From the NCBI GenBank assembly GCA_920105805.1, contig CAKKTI010000046.1:1-64000 (forward strand): a stretch of 64,000 nt of DNA, in the 5' to 3' direction. This document shows positions 49,866 through 61,545 of the stretch, one piece after another (positions within the stretch are counted from its first letter, which is position 1; each line of letters opens with the position of its first letter). The notes under the pieces were generated by a model. It searched no databases, was not told the DNA's origin, and was given only the letters and a program-made list of their open reading frames with translations. This stretch comes from Condylostoma magnum (Eukaryota; Ciliophora; Heterotrichea; Heterotrichida; Condylostomatidae). The position numbers were made by a program, and so were the translations under genes.

Positions 49866-49953
49866 AGAAATTTTAGTAGATTTGTTCAGTTTGTTGTTAT
49901 ATATAGAAAAATTTGTATAATTGATTAATCAAGTCAATACTCATAATTATAAA

Positions 49954-52900
49954 ATGGACCCTTACAATTACAGGTAGACTATATAGCACTATACCTTTGC
50001 TGCAGAAGCAATATAATGAAGTGAAGTACAGAGTGATACTATTGACTAGTTCAACAGTCTAAGAAAAAGCTCAAAACAGTATCTAAAATAAATGCTTCCT
50101 GCCATTAAATATTGCCCTAATTAGATATTCCAAGCATCAATGCTAAACAATTAAAAGTTCTTTTACGCAAGCAAAACAATCTGTGGCATTTGAAATTTCC
50201 ACTCTAGTACAAACACTGCTTTATTATCCTTAGATCTTTCTTATAGCATAAAATTCACATTTGTTAGTATTAAGCATGGAGTTATACTGAGAATCGGGAG
50301 ACAGGGAAAGCTTTATATTAATGGAATAGATGATTCGAATTATTAGCACATAAAAGTACTGCATAATGAACAGGTAAGAGACTCAATTTTTACGAAAGAC
50401 ACGTTGATTACTATTTTCAAGGATAATACTATTTAAAGCTATAATATTATCTCATAATAAGCTAACAACTGTGCACTAAAATCACAAATTAATGCAAGGG
50501 TGATTGCATATGATTAAAATAGGAAATTAATCTTTATTGGAGACAATGAAGGATTTATTAGCATTTTATCTAATGATTTTCGTATTTTAAGTAGAATAAG
50601 GGTGAATCCTGGAGGAATAACAAAAATAATTATTTATAGAGATAAAATATTTACAGGATGCAATCAAGGGTATTTGGCATGACATAATCTAGAAGGAAAC
50701 CAAAAATTTGATACATATAAATGGAAAGCTCATAATTCAAAAATAAAGCATATCGAAGTTTTCAAAAATGATAAAATCTGCTCTGTTTCTGCTAACAATA
50801 CAGTTAAGTACTGGGCAAAAGACGATGCATTGAACGCATTTTTTATTGGATCAATGCATTAAAATATAGTCATGATAAAGTTTCTCAATACAACTGAGTA
50901 ATTGCTAATCGTGTAATAATCAGGCATATGCAAAATATACAATTTATTTCAAAAGTATGACCTTAAGATATTCAAGCAGTATGACTAAAATTCTAGTCAG
51001 ATTAGCTATACAGTTTTGAACTCTTCACTCTATACAGCAAGTTATAATAACAGTATTTTATACGAAAATATAACAGGTAATGAGTATCAGAGCATTCCAA
51101 CTAATTTACAATACATTTCTTTAATATTAGCTTCAAACATGCATTCCTGGCTTATTGTATGCGGAGATTAGCAAATAATTCTACAAAATGCGTTAAATTT
51201 GAAAATACTAAAGCAATATCAGATCAATTTCGATGTATTTATAGCTTCTATAGACAAATATGACCACTTTTTGGTTACTAATCATAATAGAGAAAATCTA
51301 CAAGTCTTTAGACTTAAAAACTTAAAATTACTTTACATAATTAGAAATCCTGATTGCCATCCTATTGATTTAAGCTTTATTAACAAAAATATCATAGGTG
51401 TAATTGGAAGCTAATCCCAATTAATAATTATTAAACTATGATATCAAAATTATTCAATTGTAATCTAAAAGGATCTATAAGGAATTTTACCAACTTAATT
51501 ATTAGTGAATTAAGCACTTAACCAATTAGTCATTTTGGAAAATAGCCCATATGCAACACTCTATTGTTATGAGGCATTGAAGAACTCATAATGATCTTAG
51601 GATGCTAACTAATCGATATTCATTGATTGCATTTTTAAGCATAAGTAGAGTTTAGTATCTGCTGGGATAACTTAAAATCTGCTTTTAACTGTAGATTGTT
51701 AGTCGATTATTTGGATTTGAGATTTGAAAATGAAGAGTTAGATAACTTATATAACATAATTCAAAAATATTTACAAGATAAAACCGATTAAAAGAGATAA
51801 ATATATTATATTTTAGACTAAGCATTATTTAATGCTTATAAAAAATCCAATAACTCAAGAAAAACTGTCAATTATTGGTCCTCATGTGTATTAAGATTAG
51901 TTCTACGCTTATTTTTAAAAGATTTTATCAAATTTAAACGTGGAATATAACTCAATCATGGATAATTTTATTATTTTACCAAACTAAATCAATTTGGTAA
52001 ATTTTTATGCATTTTATAATTATTAATCGTTGGTTCAAAGTGCTATAAAAAATAAATCTGCAATATTACGAGATAAAATACTCAATAAAAGCCCATTTGA
52101 AGTTGTAATTGAAAAATAAAACATGAAATTGATTTATTAAATAATTTTAGGGATCTCATAGAGTAAAAATATGGAGTATTTAATAGGTTATGAATAACTA
52201 ATCCTTGTAAACAAGATGAAACTAAAGTCAATCTTCTAATTAAATAAAAAACTCCTAAAAATCGATAAACAAAATATATATTACAGCTTTGATAAGAAAT
52301 CAAAACACAAAGTATATAGTTTAACTGATTTTAAATATCAAAACCATAATGACTTAATTAACATAACTTCGACCGATTAAAGCTAAATGCAATAAGTTTC
52401 CGTTAAACGATCATAAGTTAAATTACCATTGAAAATAGGAACAAAGTAAAGTATTTAATTTATTGAGTAAATAATTAATCGCACTAAAACAAAAGGACTG
52501 CAGTCATAATTTTTTAGAATATTTATTGATTTTAAATGATAAAGAGCTTATAAGCTGTTTTGGTTATGGTCACTGGTTTAGATATTTTAAATGATTGTTC
52601 TGATACTACATCTTATATATGGATAGCAGGTTTGAACTATTGTTTTAGTGTTTGTTACGATCTTATTAAACCTATCATGAAGATTTATTATGGTAATTAA
52701 AACTAAAGGATAAATAATAAAAAATCCTTATTTCATTATATGTATTATTCAATCAATTTCAGGAATAATTTATACTATTCATTAATTTTCTTATTACTCT
52801 AATGAACCTAGATAATGATAAGGACTCAACACTTTCCAGACTACTTTTCTTCTTATTTACTATATAACTAGCTGTATTACTGGAATACTACTGCTAAGTG

Positions 52901-53511
52901 TATTTAAGAAATGCAGATATTCTACATTGATAGCTTGGCAATTGCTTTATAAAGTAGGCACTTACTGATTACCGAATCTATATATAATCATTTTCATATC
53001 AGTCTTATTTACCGCCTGTGATATTACCAATAATATAGACGACTAATATGATTTCATGAACTTACAATATGCCTTTAAAGTAATTTTTGAATAAGTAAGT
53101 GAAGTGGATTATACTGGAGTTTATAAAATCATTTACATTTTAGCACGAATCTTTGCTAAAATGATAGTCCTAAACTTAATCACAGCTATGATTGTATATT
53201 ATTTTCTTATATTAAAGAATTGAAAAGCAAATTTAGAGTGTGAAATGAAATTGAGAATTATTTGGTGGGTTGAGACTTTCTATTTAAGTAAAAGTAATGA
53301 AGAAGAATATAATTATCTATTGCTTAGCAAGCCGTATTTTAGTTAATTTAAATGTATTACATATAACATTTCTAGAAATTAGAGTTATCAGTTGTATAAA
53401 CTTAATAATACAAATTCCTCTATAATAAAGTCTAATGAGATTTTAAATATAATATGTTCCTAGTAAATCTTTAATTTATCCAACTATTACATTTTTGTTG
53501 TAACTGATTAA
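49954..53511 (+). CDS. WD40-like propeller protein with C-terminal membrane channel-like region
   Basis: 1185 residues in one frame. The first about 850 residues are WD40-like (ARVIAYDQNRKLIFIGDNEGFISIL, KHIEVFKNDKICSVSANNTVKYWAKDD, and a second set with FIDCIFKHKQSLVSAGITQNLLLTVDCQSIIWIWDLK). The C-terminal part has about six hydrophobic segments from about residue 850 (FKWQRAYKLFWLWSLVQIFQMIVLILHLIYG ... KVGTYWLPNLYIIIFISVLF ... ILARIFAKMIVLNLITAMIVYYFLIL), the last resembling the pore/S6 end of TRP/polycystin-type channels. The adjacent TAA-TAG at 53509-53514 marks the end. Segment lengths over 20 above are positions, not proof. An ion-channel role is inference. Confidence 0.65.
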
Positions 53512-53524
53512 TAGATTAACTTAT

Positions 53525-54616
53525 ATGGAATAAGGATTTTTCCTAACCTAAGAATTAGAGCCATATGACGAGCTTCTACCGCTTTACGAAGAGTTTGTGA
53601 GTTACTTAGATGTAATGCCATAAAAGATAAAGCGATTGTTATAATAATCATAAAAATCCGTGATAATGGATGGTGAAGCCCACATTAGATGAATCAATAT
53701 AAGAAAATAAGAGCTAAAAGAAGGATTATAAAAGCTAAAACTACTGTTTAAAAATGATAAAAAGATTCTAAGGATTAAAAAATAAATAGAATCTTATCAA
53801 CTGTAGACAAGCGCTTTTAAAAGATAACTTTAAACATTAAAACAGCATAATTAGGAGTACTAAGACAAGTATGCATAATAAAAGAACAAAGTTGATCAAT
53901 ACAATCAGGTTTTGAGAGTCTTAAAGATGTAAAATTAGAGAATAGAAGTATAAATAAACTTAAAGAATAAGATGCTGCCTTCTGTCATAATAAGAAAGAA
54001 TTACAACATGTTTTCTGGTATAGAAAGGTATGGAAAATTGATAAATAGAAGCTATAATCAAACTCCAACTATCAGAAAATAAAAGAGAAATACATTACCG
54101 ACTAAATAATCCCGATGTGATTTATCCTGGGACGGTTCAATGAGTAATTTATAGAAATCTGAATACAAACAATTGTTATAAAGACTTGAAAACACTAGGA
54201 GAAAAATTAGCCTGGAGTAATAATAATAGTATGAATAGAGGTAAAAGCTAAGAGTAGCTCAATTTTTAATAGAATGTTATAAAACTATTGTGAATAAACA
54301 GGCTAACTCAATGCTAGATAACAGCTATAATATTTATCTAACATTAAATAGAAATGACCATCCAAATAAAAGCAGAGTAATTAAGTTTTCTAATATTGAT
54401 AATTTGCAATATGACCTATTATAGTAGAAATTCGAGAGAAAAGTAAAGCTTCATTTACCTTGAAGTGAGTTTTAAGAGTTAAATTTTGATCAAATAATTG
54501 ATATTTTTACGTTTAACCCTATTCTACTCCAAGAATTATCAAAATCAATCAAAAGAGTTAAAATTCAGCATAAAAATTAACCACATGTTCAAATAAAATT
54601 TTGCAGTTTTTTTTAA
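53525..54616 (+). CDS. Coiled-coil protein, unknown
   Basis: About 363 residues. It starts MEQGFFLTQELEPYDELLPLYEEF, followed by long helical, Lys/Gln/Arg-rich sequence with heptads (KQELKEGLQKLKLLFK; KRQLQTLKQHNQEY; QQYEQRQKLRVAQFLIE), a short basic disordered link, and a C-terminal LPWSEFQELNFDQII segment with Trp by TGA. No family is recognised. It begins 13 bp after the preceding gene's stop. The end is either TAA 54578-54580 or TAA 54614-54616. The helical content suggests a structural role. Confidence 0.6.
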
Positions 54617-55020
54617 TTCTTTTGTTTTAGATAGCAGAATGCATATTTCAATAGATTTATTGTGTCTTATAGTCGTAAATAATTGTAATTAATCTACTAG
54701 GATTGTCATAAAATAGTATACTTATAGCTAATTTATCAAAGTTAGCGATCTTAAATAATATAAAAAAGATCTTTAATATTGTTAGAATAATATCGTATTG
54801 ACTAATAATAAACATTAAAGTTATAAAAAATCTTATTAATTATCAAATATTATCCATAATAAAGACAACAAATGAGTTGTCTGTATATGCAAAATCGCTT
54901 AATTTCCTGCTATATAAAAGGTAAATCTATTATCTAACCTATGTAACTGCAAATTTCTTTATGGATTTGATGAATAAGCATAATATTCTTCATTTCTAAA
55001 GTAATCATAGCCGACATTTT
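54617..55020. other. AT-rich spacer between convergent genes
   Basis: Mostly A+T-rich. Near 54900-55020 the minus strand stays readable in two frames, so the two-TM gene may extend about 100-120 nt further, possibly through a short intron. Otherwise nothing is seen. Confidence 0.3.
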
Positions 55021-55818
55021 CTACTCCTTAATAGATCCAGGCTGTAGGTTTCTAATAACTCTAGGAACGAATACCTTATCACATCTCATCCATCTATCCC
55101 TAAAATCCTCCCATTCATCTTGATCAAAACAATCACAAATTTTAAAAACATAAGGACAACAGATACATATCGCAAAAGTAAAAGGAGCAGCAGTTAGTAG
55201 CCCAAAACATAGAATCCACAGAACCAAGTACTCTTCAACTTTGTAATCAGGCTAATCAAGCATATAAATCTACGCAAAGCTTTCCTCTTCTTTAGGAAAA
55301 CTAGATCCATCTAAATCATCAAAACTTGCAGAGTAGCTTCCATCTGATTTTCTAACTTACCACTCACATTCTACCTATGATCCAATTGCATAGGTTTAGC
55401 CATAAAATACAGTTTTTGAGCATAGCCAAATAGGTATAAAGATTAAATCGTCTGGGCAATCCTTCCTTATTCCTTCATTTAAGCTACTATAATTTACTAC
55501 ATCCTTGCATAATTTATGATCGTAAACCGATCAGCCATTAACATTCTCGCCTATATTATTATAGGTAAAGTCTGTTTGACACCCCCAGCCTGGAAATACC
55601 TGGTTATCGAATTCAATAGACACCTTATATAAACCATATACATGGGAATTTATTAAGTCTCATTCTTGATAGGACTATATCGTACAAATTCCACTTTCCC
55701 ATAAATCTTCCGAGGTATATCTGTGTCAAATTCCAAAATAAATACCAAGGAAAATTGAACCACATACTAAAGCAATTGGAAACAGTATTATAGAGACTAC
55801 AAATGTAGTATTAGCCAT
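55021..55818 (-). CDS. Two-TM membrane protein with Cys-rich ectodomain
   Basis: About 265 residues. A first membrane segment lies near the start (MANTTFVVSIILFPIALVCG), then about 190 residues with eight or so Cys and several Trp (WGCQTDF, HKLCKDVV, RKDCPDD, WLCSKTVF, VECEWQV), then a second membrane segment (LVLWILCFGLLTAAPFTFAICICC) and a charged cytosolic end (CFDQDEWEDFRDRWMRCDKVF). The layout is similar to small two-TM channel or auxiliary subunits. No family is recognised. TAG at 55021-55023 is taken as the stop, but the frame remains readable beyond it. Confidence 0.6.
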
Positions 55819-55969
55819 CTTATATTTATTTCTAAAGGATCAATATATGAATTGGCTGTTTTGCAATAAAGTAGGGTTAGTATAACGCGTATTTCTAATA
55901 AGAAATTACAAATTGATGTATTAGATAGTGAAAATTGACCTTATGAAAAATAATTTGTACTAACTATAA

Positions 55970-58045
55970 TCAATCATCCGAGCTATCACTTATATCCATA
56001 AAGCTCTCTTTTACTGTTCTTGTTTTCTCCACTTGACCAATCTTACTATTATATACTTAAGTCTCACTTTCCTCCTCATCCGACTTACTAAGAAACTAGT
56101 TGGCTTTTTTAATCAACGATTTAAAATTTTTGTAAATTTCATCCGGGGAATCAGAAAACCCTCCAATGCTTTATAAGTTATTCAAATACTCATACTACTT
56201 TTGCCTTCTCCAATAATTAGGCCGTGATTTATCACTGACTAATTTACTCTGTTACTTCTACTGAATCCATTTATTATAATACGGTGTTTTCTCAAGATTC
56301 ACAATATACGAAGGACACTTTAGTGCCACATGTCCTAATTCTTAGCAAATGTAACAATGCACTCCCAATACAGAAAAATTACCAAAATCGCATTTTCCCT
56401 CTAGCTTATATAAAGGATCGGCGTACTAGGGATATTGATTAAGAACTTCCAATGTTTTACTTCAGGTTAAGCACAAAACCTCACAAAAACTAGAAGCCAT
56501 GGCACTTGCAGTTCTTTAGTAACCACTAAAATATCCAATTTCACCGAAGAATTGTCCTTCGTTCAATTCTTAAAGAGCAGATTTACTTTCACGGTGGTAT
56601 ATTATCAATTCGCCAGTTTGTATAAAATATATAGTTCTAGTAAACTACCCTTCAATGATGATATAATCATTAGGAGCAAAGGTTTTAAACTTAAGCTTTT
56701 TTGTCAGCGGTGCTATTAGTCGCTTGTGCACTATCTTGATGAAAATAGAGCATCTTTTGATAGTGTATCCATACAACTTAGCAAATATTTCATTTCTTAA
56801 AGGTTCACTCACCATTGAAAGAATCCGCTGCTCTCCAAAGTCATCTTGATTCTAAGAGAAAACATAATCCATATAGTTTCTCACCTTCTACCGGAGATCA
56901 TGGTTTAGTTTATGATATTTCATATACTAGTTGATTTAAAGCATTATTTATCTCCTTCTCTCTCACTTTTCGTTAGTTTAGCTTAAATACCCGCTGACAC
57001 TTCCAATTAAATCAGCGAAAACTCCACAGGCAAGACTCATCATGAAAATAGACGCTAAAAACTCTTGTTCATTCAACGCTTTAAAGTCGCCGTATCCTAC
57101 AGTTATCATAGTAGCAAAGGATCAGTATAGAGAGGTAATATAGTCTTCTATGAAGGTAGAATCTCTTTCTTATCTTTCCCAGAAATCTCTTACTCAGGTC
57201 TAGGGAGACTCATTTACTACTCCTATAAAATACTGTAAACAGGCTTGCCAATGTGTTATTAGTAGAATCATAATTGCTAATTTAGCCATTTATAAGAATA
57301 TTGAAATACTGTCATTTGATAAAGAGCTTTCAAGACTGAAAATAATCTGTCTTATTTTTATCAGACGAATCAATCTAAGTATTTTTAGCATTCGAAGCAA
57401 TTTCACTAGCTTAATAATCTGTGAGGACTCATATGCTAAGTCTTCAGTGAAATTTTCTTCCTCATTTTCTACTATAACGCCTGATAAAATCCAATCGTAT
57501 GGAAAACTAGAAAGCAAGTCTAACCAAAACCAAAATTTGATGTATTCTTTAGCGATTGTTCATCTTTATATAATTATTATCCCATTGTAGTATATTCCTG
57601 TATTAAACTATATTAGTATATCTATAAAATAAGCTACTGTTATACAAGCATCTAAAATTTAAAATTCATATGACGGGTAAACTCCAAAAGCTAGTATCAT
57701 TGGTATTTAGAAGGATTAGTAGATAACTAAGAGTAAAATTAAGAGGTCTCAGGCCACCTTTTTAGAATTCTCTGGCAGAATTATTCATTAAATAGGTTCT
57801 TAGTTCAGATCCTTTGTGTCACTTAGTGAGAAAACGCTACTCTAACGATTGTAGTTTTATAAGTCTTAAGGTAGAAATTGATTTGCTTGTAGATCTTAGA
57901 TTGGTTGCAAAATAGGGCTTTAATCAGGGTTACCCTGCAGTTTTTACTGATTTATTTGCGAAGAAAACCTTGCTAGTGTCTTTATATCAAATCCTTTATT
58001 AAAAATTAAGGATCTGCGAAGCTTGTTTACTTCTACATCTTACAT
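55970..58045 (-). CDS. Cyclic-nucleotide-binding-domain K+ channel with zinc knuckle tail
   Basis: 691 residues. S1-S3: WIILPENSKKVAWDLLILLL, FGVYPSYEFQILDACITVAYFIDILIQFNTGIYYNG, WLDLLSSFPYDWI. S4 is Arg/Lys-rich (LRMLKILRLIRLIKIRQII). The pore is YITSLYWSFATMITVGYGD, where Trp is TGA and GYGD is the K+ filter. S6 and a C-linker (YMKYHKLNHDLRQKVRNYMDY) lead to a CNBD with FAPNDYIIIEGQ, LNEGQFFGEIGYF and SGYQRTASAMA; the invariant phosphate-binding Arg is present. A CCHC zinc knuckle (CYICQELGHVALKC) follows, then an acidic Ser tail. TGA 55970-55972 after DSSDD is the chosen stop, TAG two codons on being the alternative. Related channels shape ciliary beating in ciliates. Confidence 0.9.
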
Positions 58046-58493
58046 TTATATTTAATTTGAAGTAACACTTTATCACCTATTTTATTACTTATGTATAGAA
58101 GATGCTGCATGATGTAATCACTTTGATTAATAATACAAAATAATCTGTTTATGTTTAAACATTATATTCAGAAAGGATGCATAATTAACTATTAATAGCT
58201 CTAAATTCAGTTCTAGATACTCAATTTGCCAGTATAAAAGGAAAATAAGAACTTACATGCATAAATTTGAAATCTAAAGACTATACAAAGCTGAACTTAT
58301 GCACTTTTCTGTGTAAGTTTCTCATAGTAAAATGTTAAACTGATGTGTAGTGTAAAAATCTCAATATAATTTTTAATTTAGTTTATAATGGTCTACCTAA
58401 TAAAATGGCTTTATTAACTTAAAATATAGATTTACCAATCGCTTGCCAAAGTACAAAGAGTGTTATGCATTTTAAGCCACGCCATAATTATTT
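58046..58493. other. Intergenic, divergent promoters
   Basis: A+T-rich stretch between the start of the K+ channel gene and the small protein to the right. No recognisable elements or coding frames stand out. Confidence 0.35.
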
Positions 58494-58790
58494 ATGGAAG
58501 GCTCTCCTGAAACAAACGAAAAACTGACAGATTCTGAGTTCAAAAGCTTTGTGAAATCAAAAGTTAAGAAGGTAGCATCGACCTTTTTTGCCTAGTTAGA
58601 ATAAGATGGGCTGGAAATAGGACTTAAAGAGGTAATGAGAATAAATTAAAAGTAATCTATAATCAGATTGATCAATTGGATCATAAAGGGGGATAGAGGG
58701 CGACACTACACAGATTCGAATAACGCTTAAAAGATGGAGGCCTTCGTGAAGAGGTACCTATTCGACAAGTATGTTGTAGTAAATGCTTAG
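58494..58790 (+). CDS. Small acidic/basic protein, unknown
   Basis: 98 residues from MEGSPETNEKLTDSEFKSFV to TAG 58788-58790. The central part (KVKKVASTFFAQLEQDGLEIGLKEVMRINQKQSIIRL) looks helical. The frame remains readable for another 80 codons (NVLLSFPVDNCSYF...), with hydrophobic sequence, so a longer protein with a C-terminal membrane segment is possible. No family is recognised. Composition at the start is clearly better than that of the flanks. Confidence 0.5.
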
Positions 58791-59295
58791 AGTAATTTTA
58801 ATTCTTACCAAAATGTGCTCCTCTCATTCCCTGTTGACAATTGCTCATATTTTCCCGAGCACTACTGAATTTACTATATATTAACTTGGATGTGAGTAAT
58901 TATAGGATTTTTTCCGTCTATACTAAATAATCGAACATACAGCTTTAAGTCAAAACTATAAGGAAACAATGAATTCCCTTAGACATTATCTCAATATTAA
59001 TTCCAAATGTAAGCTTGATAAGCCTTACATTATCACAGTTAGATCATCACAATTTCCCTTTTTAGTATACTATTTAATTGATTTATTATCATGAAGGAAA
59101 TATGTAATAAGAAATCATTTGTATTATATTTACAATATATTTGCTTGGATTGTTAGAAATGTTATCATTATTTAAAAAGTTATATTATGTAAAGTTATCA
59201 ATAATATAAAGATTTCCCATAAAGTAATAAAATTACTCATATTTCCTTATGAGATATAGTCTCTATCCTTTGATTATAATAAAAATCCTAAAAAT
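58791..59295. other. Intergenic or 3' extension
   Basis: The first 200 nt could be a coding extension of the small gene; the rest, to 59295, is A+T-rich with stacked T and A runs and no support for a gene. The promoter of the RING-H2 gene must be here. Confidence 0.3.
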
Positions 59296-60636
59296 ATGGT
59301 TTTATCTGCAAGATCATCAAATTACCTTTGGCAAATTTTGATATTAATTTGTAATAGTTTAGATACATTAAGACCTGGCGATATAATTTCCTAATCAATC
59401 ACTCCACCTTTGAAAAATTTTTAAATCATTTTTAGCAATGCCTAAGCATTTAATTTGATTTAACTACAAGTGCCGCAATCATTTGCAAGTAAAGTATCCT
59501 TTGCTTATTCGTAGGATGTAATGCCTACATTAAATTTATAAGGCTATTCTCTACAAGGTGATGTAATTGATTATGAGGGATAAATGCTTAATAATGGTCT
59601 ATTTAGTATTTCAGTCATGCTAGATAATGTTAATTAAGTGTGAAGTTAGTATATAGGTATTTCCCTTTAAGATGAGATGGATGTCTTGATATCTCTTAAT
59701 ACATCAAATAGTCCAATATGCTATAAGAACTGTAATAATAACGGAATTTGTAATTATAATCAAGAATGTATTTGTGATTTAAATTATTTTGGAAAAGGTT
59801 GTGAGTACTTCGGATAAATTGCCATTATAAATAGTGAAATTTTACTTAATTTGTAGGTGCATTAGTATTACCCTATTCGTCTTCCAATAAATGAAGATGA
59901 ATTCGAAGTGAATATACAGATGTTCACAGGTGTAGTAGAAATGTACTGAAAATATTCAAATTCTGGTACTACTTATCTACCCTTTGACTAAAACTATCAA
60001 AAGATTTATTAATAAGTATCCGAAGATTTTAGTTTTGCTTATAGTCCTTTTCCTTCGACATCATATTAAACCCTATTTTTAAGTATATATAATAAAGATA
60101 GCATAAATTCCACTTTATCTATAAGCATAAACACAGTGCAATCAGAATCTGAAGAGGAAAGCAATATGGAAGGTATTCTTATTTTTACATACTGCATTAT
60201 AGGAATGATAAGTGTCTGTATTTTATCATTTATGATTCTTGTTAAACGAAGATACTAATAAAGCAGTTCAATAGCCCCTGATTATAATGGATTAAATGAT
60301 TTTACAGAAGAAGTTTCTCGCAGATTTCCAGTAAAGCATTTTTTTAAGTTACATAGTCAAGATAGCATTGAATGCTGTGTAATTTGTTTAGACTACTTTA
60401 AAGATAATGATTAAATAAGATTTCTAGGATGCTATCACATATTTCACTCAAACTGTATAGATGAGTGAGTAAAGCAATCAAATGTAATATTTAAGCAGTT
60501 ATGCCCGATATGCAAGGGTGATCTTTTGTAATAATAAGAGCCAGATATGAATTTAAGTAGCAGTTTGTCAAAAATAAAGCAAAGGGTTGTTGATATAACA
60601 GTAGTAGAAGATGAAGACTCCCATTTAAAAATATAA
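59296..60636 (+). CDS. Membrane RING-H2 E3 ligase with EGF-like ectodomain
   Basis: 446 residues. A leader (MVLSARSSNYLWQILILIC) is followed by about 280 extracellular residues. They include an EGF-like module (CYKNCNNNGICNYNQECICD...GKGCE, six Cys in EGF order), then beta-rich sequence, one membrane segment (ILIFTYCIIGMISVCILSFMI) with a basic stop-transfer, and a cytosolic RING-H2: CCVICLDYF...LGCYHIFHSNCIDEWV...CPIC, with Trp by TGA. It therefore resembles transmembrane PA-TM-RING/goliath-like ligases with a different ectodomain. TAA 60634-60636 is the stop and overlaps the next ATG by one base. Confidence 0.82.
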
Positions 60637-61514
60637 TGATTTAATTAAAATATTTATTCAATACTATCGTTTAATTGTCAAAAGCCTCTACTGATCTTAT
60701 TAATCAAATTTAGCAAAACGGAGTTTTGCATATAGAATATAAAGACATAGACGATCCTGTTACAATAGCAGATAAAGCGACTTAATAATTGATTTAGTCA
60801 ACATTATCTCATTATTTTCCTCATATTACCTTGTATGGAGAGGAATAAGTAGAGAATCAGGCTGACAAGATACTACAGTAAGTGAACTTTAACCATATGG
60901 ATGAATTACAAAATTACTCAAGAGAAGTAAGTGCTTCTGACATAGTCGTATGGATTGACCCACTAGATGGAACTAAAGATTTCGTAAGTTCTTAGCTATA
61001 GAACGTTACTTCTCTTATAGGAGTAGCGTATAGAGGACAACCTATTTTCGGTGTAATTAATCGAGTATTCAGTGATCTGAATGAAATCTGCTGGGGTGGA
61101 TAAGACATTGGTGTATTTGTACTGGATAATAACGGGTGCTAGCAATTCCATCCTTAGTAATGTAATCAAGACATTATAATATACACCTCGAATCACTAGA
61201 CAGAGTAAGGAACATCATTTGTAAGAAGTTTGAATCCTGTAGAAATTATATACACAGGTGGGGCGGGTAATAAGGCTTGGAAGGTGATAACAGGGGAAGC
61301 TAAAGCCTATGTATTTCCTTAATAAGGCATGAAGAAGTGAGACACATGTGCGGCTGATGCTATTTTCAGGAGCCTTGGAGGACGGTGCACATATATGGAC
61401 GGCTTAGAAATAAACTATCAACAACCTAGAGCAGAGTTACCAGGATGCATTATGTCGCTAAGCTTCGATTATCTAAACTCAATAATAAACCAATGGGTAC
61501 GTTTCAACAGCTAG
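60636..61514 (+). CDS. BPNT1: 3'(2'),5'-bisphosphate nucleotidase / inositol-phosphatase family
   Basis: 292 residues in the Li+-sensitive Mg2+-dependent phosphatase family. N-terminal DDPVTIADKATQQLI (family D-x-x-T-x-A-D), ITLYGEE with the metal-binding Glu pair, VVWIDPLDGTKDF as metal-binding motif, and the C-terminal KKWDTCAADAIFRSLGG as the second signature, where Trp is TGA. The KWDTC form fits BPNT1 best; the substrate would be PAP from sulfate metabolism or inositol 1,4-bisphosphate. The end is TAG 61512-61514, then TAA. Its ATG at 60636 is the only one early enough to include the conserved N-terminus. Confidence 0.88.
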
Positions 61515-61545
61515 TAACAATCAATATATAAAAACATCTAACTAA

